Positions 61,001-64,000 of a stretch of 64,000 nucleotides of DNA are shown here, in pieces (position 1 is the stretch's first letter; each line of letters begins with the position of its first letter). Source of the DNA: Blastocystis hominis (Eukaryota > Sar > Bigyra > Opalinata > Blastocystidae); assembly GCF_000151665.1 (NCBI RefSeq), contig NW_013171822.1, positions 1 to 64,000 of the forward strand, given 5' to 3'. Position numbers and translations under genes: made by a program. Below the pieces are notes generated by a model. The model saw only the letters and a program-made list of their open reading frames with translations, was not told the DNA's origin and ran no database searches.

Positions 61001-64000
61001 TATCATTTCTTCCCTGGTGTTTCTCATGAAACATCTTCATATTCTATTGGCTCTACATTGAATGATGTGATTGTCGTGTTGTATGATGGAAAGAATGCTT
61101 CGCTTGGTCTTCCTGTTGATAATACATATTATCTTCCAGTGAGTTATGAAGGAGAAGATGGAAACCAAATTGACCTACCTTACTTATCTACAAGCAACGA
61201 AGTCGAATTAGCATTGAGTAGTGAACAATGCGATGTATCGAAAGGTTCTAATAGTTTTGTATTATTGATGAAAGACAATACAATTGGACAGAAAAGAGTA
61301 GAATTGACTGCAACTGTGTATTTGAAAGAAGGGAGAAATGCATTAGCGACAGAGAAAGTGTATCTGACTTACGAACGAAAGGCTATGCCTGACCATATTA
61401 AGACTTCTGTGGAATGCTATTATAGAAACACAGTAAGTTATTATTGGTATCATAGTCGATTCACTCTTTTGCCTTCTGGATTTCCTCTAAGCATTGACGT
61501 CGTTATAAATAATAATAGCAAGCATTTCCATAATGTCAATAGATGGACTCAAATTGTGACAGACCCTTGTATTGAAGTATCTTCATATTCAACGAAGTAT
61601 GGTAATTCTGAGTTTGGTAAATGTTTTACATGGAATAAGTATGGGCTCTCATTATTCAAAAGAGAATCATCAAAGAGAAATAGTATTCGTATTACCTATA
61701 AAATGACCTCGAATCCTAAATTATATATAACNNNNNNNNNNNNNNNNNNNNNNNNNNNNNNNNNNNNNNNNNNNNNNNNNNNNNNNNNNNNNNNNNNNNN
61801 NNNNNNNNNNNNNNNNNNNNNNNNNNNNNNNNNNNNNNNNNNNNNNNNNNNNTCGGGAGGCACCTTCGAGCAGGTCTCGGAGTTTGCGGTTGAGAGTAAT
61901 GATATTCCTGTAGCAGCTGAACAAACGACAACTGATGTAAAGATTTTGAATAGCGATAAGGATAGTGCCAAACTATCAGGAGCAACAACGAAGCATGTGA
62001 AGTTAAGTAACAAAATTATCGATGATATTCAAAACAGAGCTCAAGTATTGGCTCCTAAAAAAGAAGATACTTCCGGTCAAGATGAATTGGAAGAAGATCA
62101 AGACAGTAAGGAGAAGAATGATTTAAAGGATGTTGAAGATTATAAAAGTATTGACTATAAAAAATTTTTGGAAAAAATGAACAAAATGAGCATGGATGAG
62201 ATATTTAAGTCGGTTTACGATCGTCGAACGACAAACAAGTATGTCCAGCCATTCAGTACTTCTAATACTTTAACACAAGAAAAACTAGAAAACAAAAGAA
62301 ACGAAATAGATCTTGAAGTTGTTCAAGCCATCATGAGTACATCTGCGACTATTATTGAATGGATGAAGCAAATGAATTGTATGAACAGAAAGTTTCACTC
62401 CACAGTCAGTATAATAATCGATACGAATTGTAGTTTGAGGAAAAATAAGCTACGAATGCGAACAATCATTTCGTGTATTATGGTAGCATTAGTGAGAGAA
62501 CTTGGAATATCCTACAATTTGTATGTCTTTTGTGGACGATATAAAGGTGTTTATATTCCTGTGGAAGATCGACCGATTCGTGAAATCATTTCCTTTTTGT
62601 TTGACATGGAAGAAGTGGTAAAAATGCCTTCAACTCCTTTGGACCTATTGACAGTAAAAAATATCTTTGATCAGAAAGATCCAGTGGTGATAATAAGTGA
62701 TGGATTTAGTGAGCAATTGATGTCTCAGGATGATGAAGTGAGAAATGTATTTAGAGTATATTCCAAACTCTTTTTGTTGTGTGTTAAGGGAAAGGATGAC
62801 GAAGCATTGAATCCAACAAATCAGTCTTTATTGGAAAATGCACTGGGAGCAAATTTCCATAACAACATGATTATGATTAATCAGATATCCGATTTGGTTC
62901 ATTCATCAAATAGAATTCTGATTGATATATTATTTGATAAAATGAGGGAAAAAAGAAACATTACTAGAGATGCATTATCTGTAGCAAACTACACAGCAAA
63001 TTACTGTGATGATCTCAACATGGAATTTAAAGTGAACAAATCATTGGTTTCTATCAACACAATATCAAGCACAAAATCAGCAAAAATGGTGGATATATCA
63101 GACGAGAATCTTTTGGTTAGTCCTAAGTCCATAAGTGAAACTACTGTGTTGACAAAGTTGAATGGTGTAATTCAAGGTGAAAATCTCTTTGATGCGATGA
63201 GCATTTCTCTGTTCGTTCCTAATAAGTCGACAGCATTTGTTGCATCCACTTCAGGAACATCGATTCATATGGCAAACTACATCAAATATGTAGTTAGCAA
63301 GACTGGAGATGGCAAGTTTTTCAAGAAGCTTGGAAGTGAAAAGATTCGGAGTTACAATGCAAGTATTGTTGTCGATTGTTCTTCAATCGCATTTAGTGAA
63401 ACGAATCGAGTTCATTCATTTATAACAATCTTTACAATGCTTCGAAATCTGAGTAATATGCAACTGCCTTGTATTGATTTGTGGGTGGCTTCTAGAGACA
63501 TTACTCGTGTGGCCACAGGCATTTCATCGATGGATTTATGGGAGAGCAATATTGTGGCTGCACTGTATCAATCATTATTGTCTCCTTGTCAAAATACTTG
63601 CTTACCTGATTGTATTCGTTATGCTTGTAGCACCTGCAATGCTCGATCATTCCAATCTATAATGATGGTGTTAACAAATGGTGTTTTGTGTGATGAATCC
63701 AGAGCAGAAATCAAATCGATTGTGAGTGGAATCGAAATGACTTATCTCGGAATTGGAATTGGCTTGTATTTGTGTGGATTTGAAGATTTGTTCCCCACAA
63801 TGATTTGGAATTCGAATCCAAATCAGTTGTCCGAAACGTTGTTGAATTTAACCAACGCATCAATGAATGGAAATCAGAATGCAGTACCAGAAAAGAATAT
63901 CGATGGAGCGATGATGAATGATACTTTTGGCAAAACATATGTTGAAACAACGCAAAAAATATGCAATATTCCTAGTATTTATGAAGCTACGTTGAGTATG
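49024..64000 (+). CDS. Giant ubiquitin-like/six-AAA (midasin-like)/VWA protein, partial
   Basis: The frame continues past the window. Fourteen introns (first 49130-49162, then 49503, 49574, 50378, 50630, 50785, 50950, 51533, 51683, 51832, 51953, 52064, 52186, last 52388-52418) give one frame, with none after. N-terminus: at least four, perhaps six ubiquitin-like units, two nearly identical (KITISMNEKKLSVSV..ELHLSSYYLECHYR), then a Ser/Pro linker. Six AAA modules follow: Walker A GVTSSGKT with B LLMDEMSLAPPSVVQ; degenerate GETEYVSR; GPRGSGKS; degenerate GDSDIAS; GDPGVGKT with B ALLLDEVNLAPSDVLE; GSSPSGKS. Then a coiled coil (about 59750-59950), beta-rich region, acidic stretch, a VWA-like domain (SIIIDTNCSLR) and a second (SIVVDCSSIAF). 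AAA order and Walker B sequences match midasin, the pre-60S remodelling ATPase; ubiquitin-like repeats are foreign to it. Function unknown. Confidence 0.85.
49652..50190 (+). repeat. 291-bp tandem duplication coding ubiquitin-like units
   Basis: TGCCCGTCGA recurs with a period of 291 bp (49652 and 49943). Each unit codes a 97-residue block with one ubiquitin-like fold. Long stretches are identical in DNA, including silent sites, so the duplication is recent or kept uniform by gene conversion. Confidence 0.9.
61732..61852. other. Assembly gap (121 N)
   Basis: Unknown bases inside the giant gene. The frame before and after is the same (codons start at positions equal to 2 modulo 3), so the gap size as given is consistent with an unbroken exon. 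Confidence 1.

Overview
The window is nuclear DNA of a protist, most likely Blastocystis or a close opalinate stramenopile. Four things point there: genes packed almost end to end; introns mostly 28-34 bp with GT..AG ends; a TGTTTGTT motif just past many gene ends; and at least two reading frames that lack a sensible encoded stop but carry a T exactly four bases before that motif, so that polyadenylation would complete a TAA. That mechanism is known from Blastocystis. A surface-type legumain like the one studied in Blastocystis is also present. The assignment is inferred from sequence features, not from a database search.

Layout. 1-6029 is the end of a Polinton/Maverick virus-like element in reverse orientation, cut by the window edge. 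6199-26216 is a dense host block: legumain, a CTD-type phosphatase, ribosomal protein eS1, a tRNA dihydrouridine synthase, a secreted calcineurin-like phosphoesterase, tRNA isopentenyltransferase, a coiled-coil protein, tRNA-Val(CAC), a GOST-family seven-membrane-segment protein, a MORN/LRR-like protein, transaldolase, CTNNBL1, a SHAQKYF-type MYB, eS4, an AP-complex sigma subunit and ALG7/DPAGT1. 26502-48966 is a second Polinton of 22,465 bp that looks whole, with ~490 bp terminal inverted repeats and a 6-bp target duplication (AACTCT). 49024-64000+ is one giant host gene running off the window.

The Polinton carries the expected core (protein-primed DNA polymerase B, retroviral-type integrase, adenain-like protease, packaging ATPase, probable major capsid protein) plus a fibre-like protein, a coiled-coil repeat protein and a family of proteins built from one repeated beta-rich domain. 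Many of its ORFs start in a TAAATG context. The element is itself colonised by GC-rich double-hairpin mini-repeats of about 38-42 bp. These insert into each other, make 3-5 bp target duplications, differ between the two Polinton copies, and sit in frame inside virion, ATPase and polymerase genes.

The giant gene appears to encode several ubiquitin-like domains, then six AAA modules in midasin order, a coiled coil, an acidic stretch and one or two VWA-like domains. Its 5' 3.4 kb holds 14 tiny introns; the following 11.5 kb or more has none. I know of no described protein with this order, so it is the main candidate for an undescribed system. Also notable are two introns with AT at the 5' end and minor-spliceosome-like signals, in the isopentenyltransferase and AP-sigma genes.
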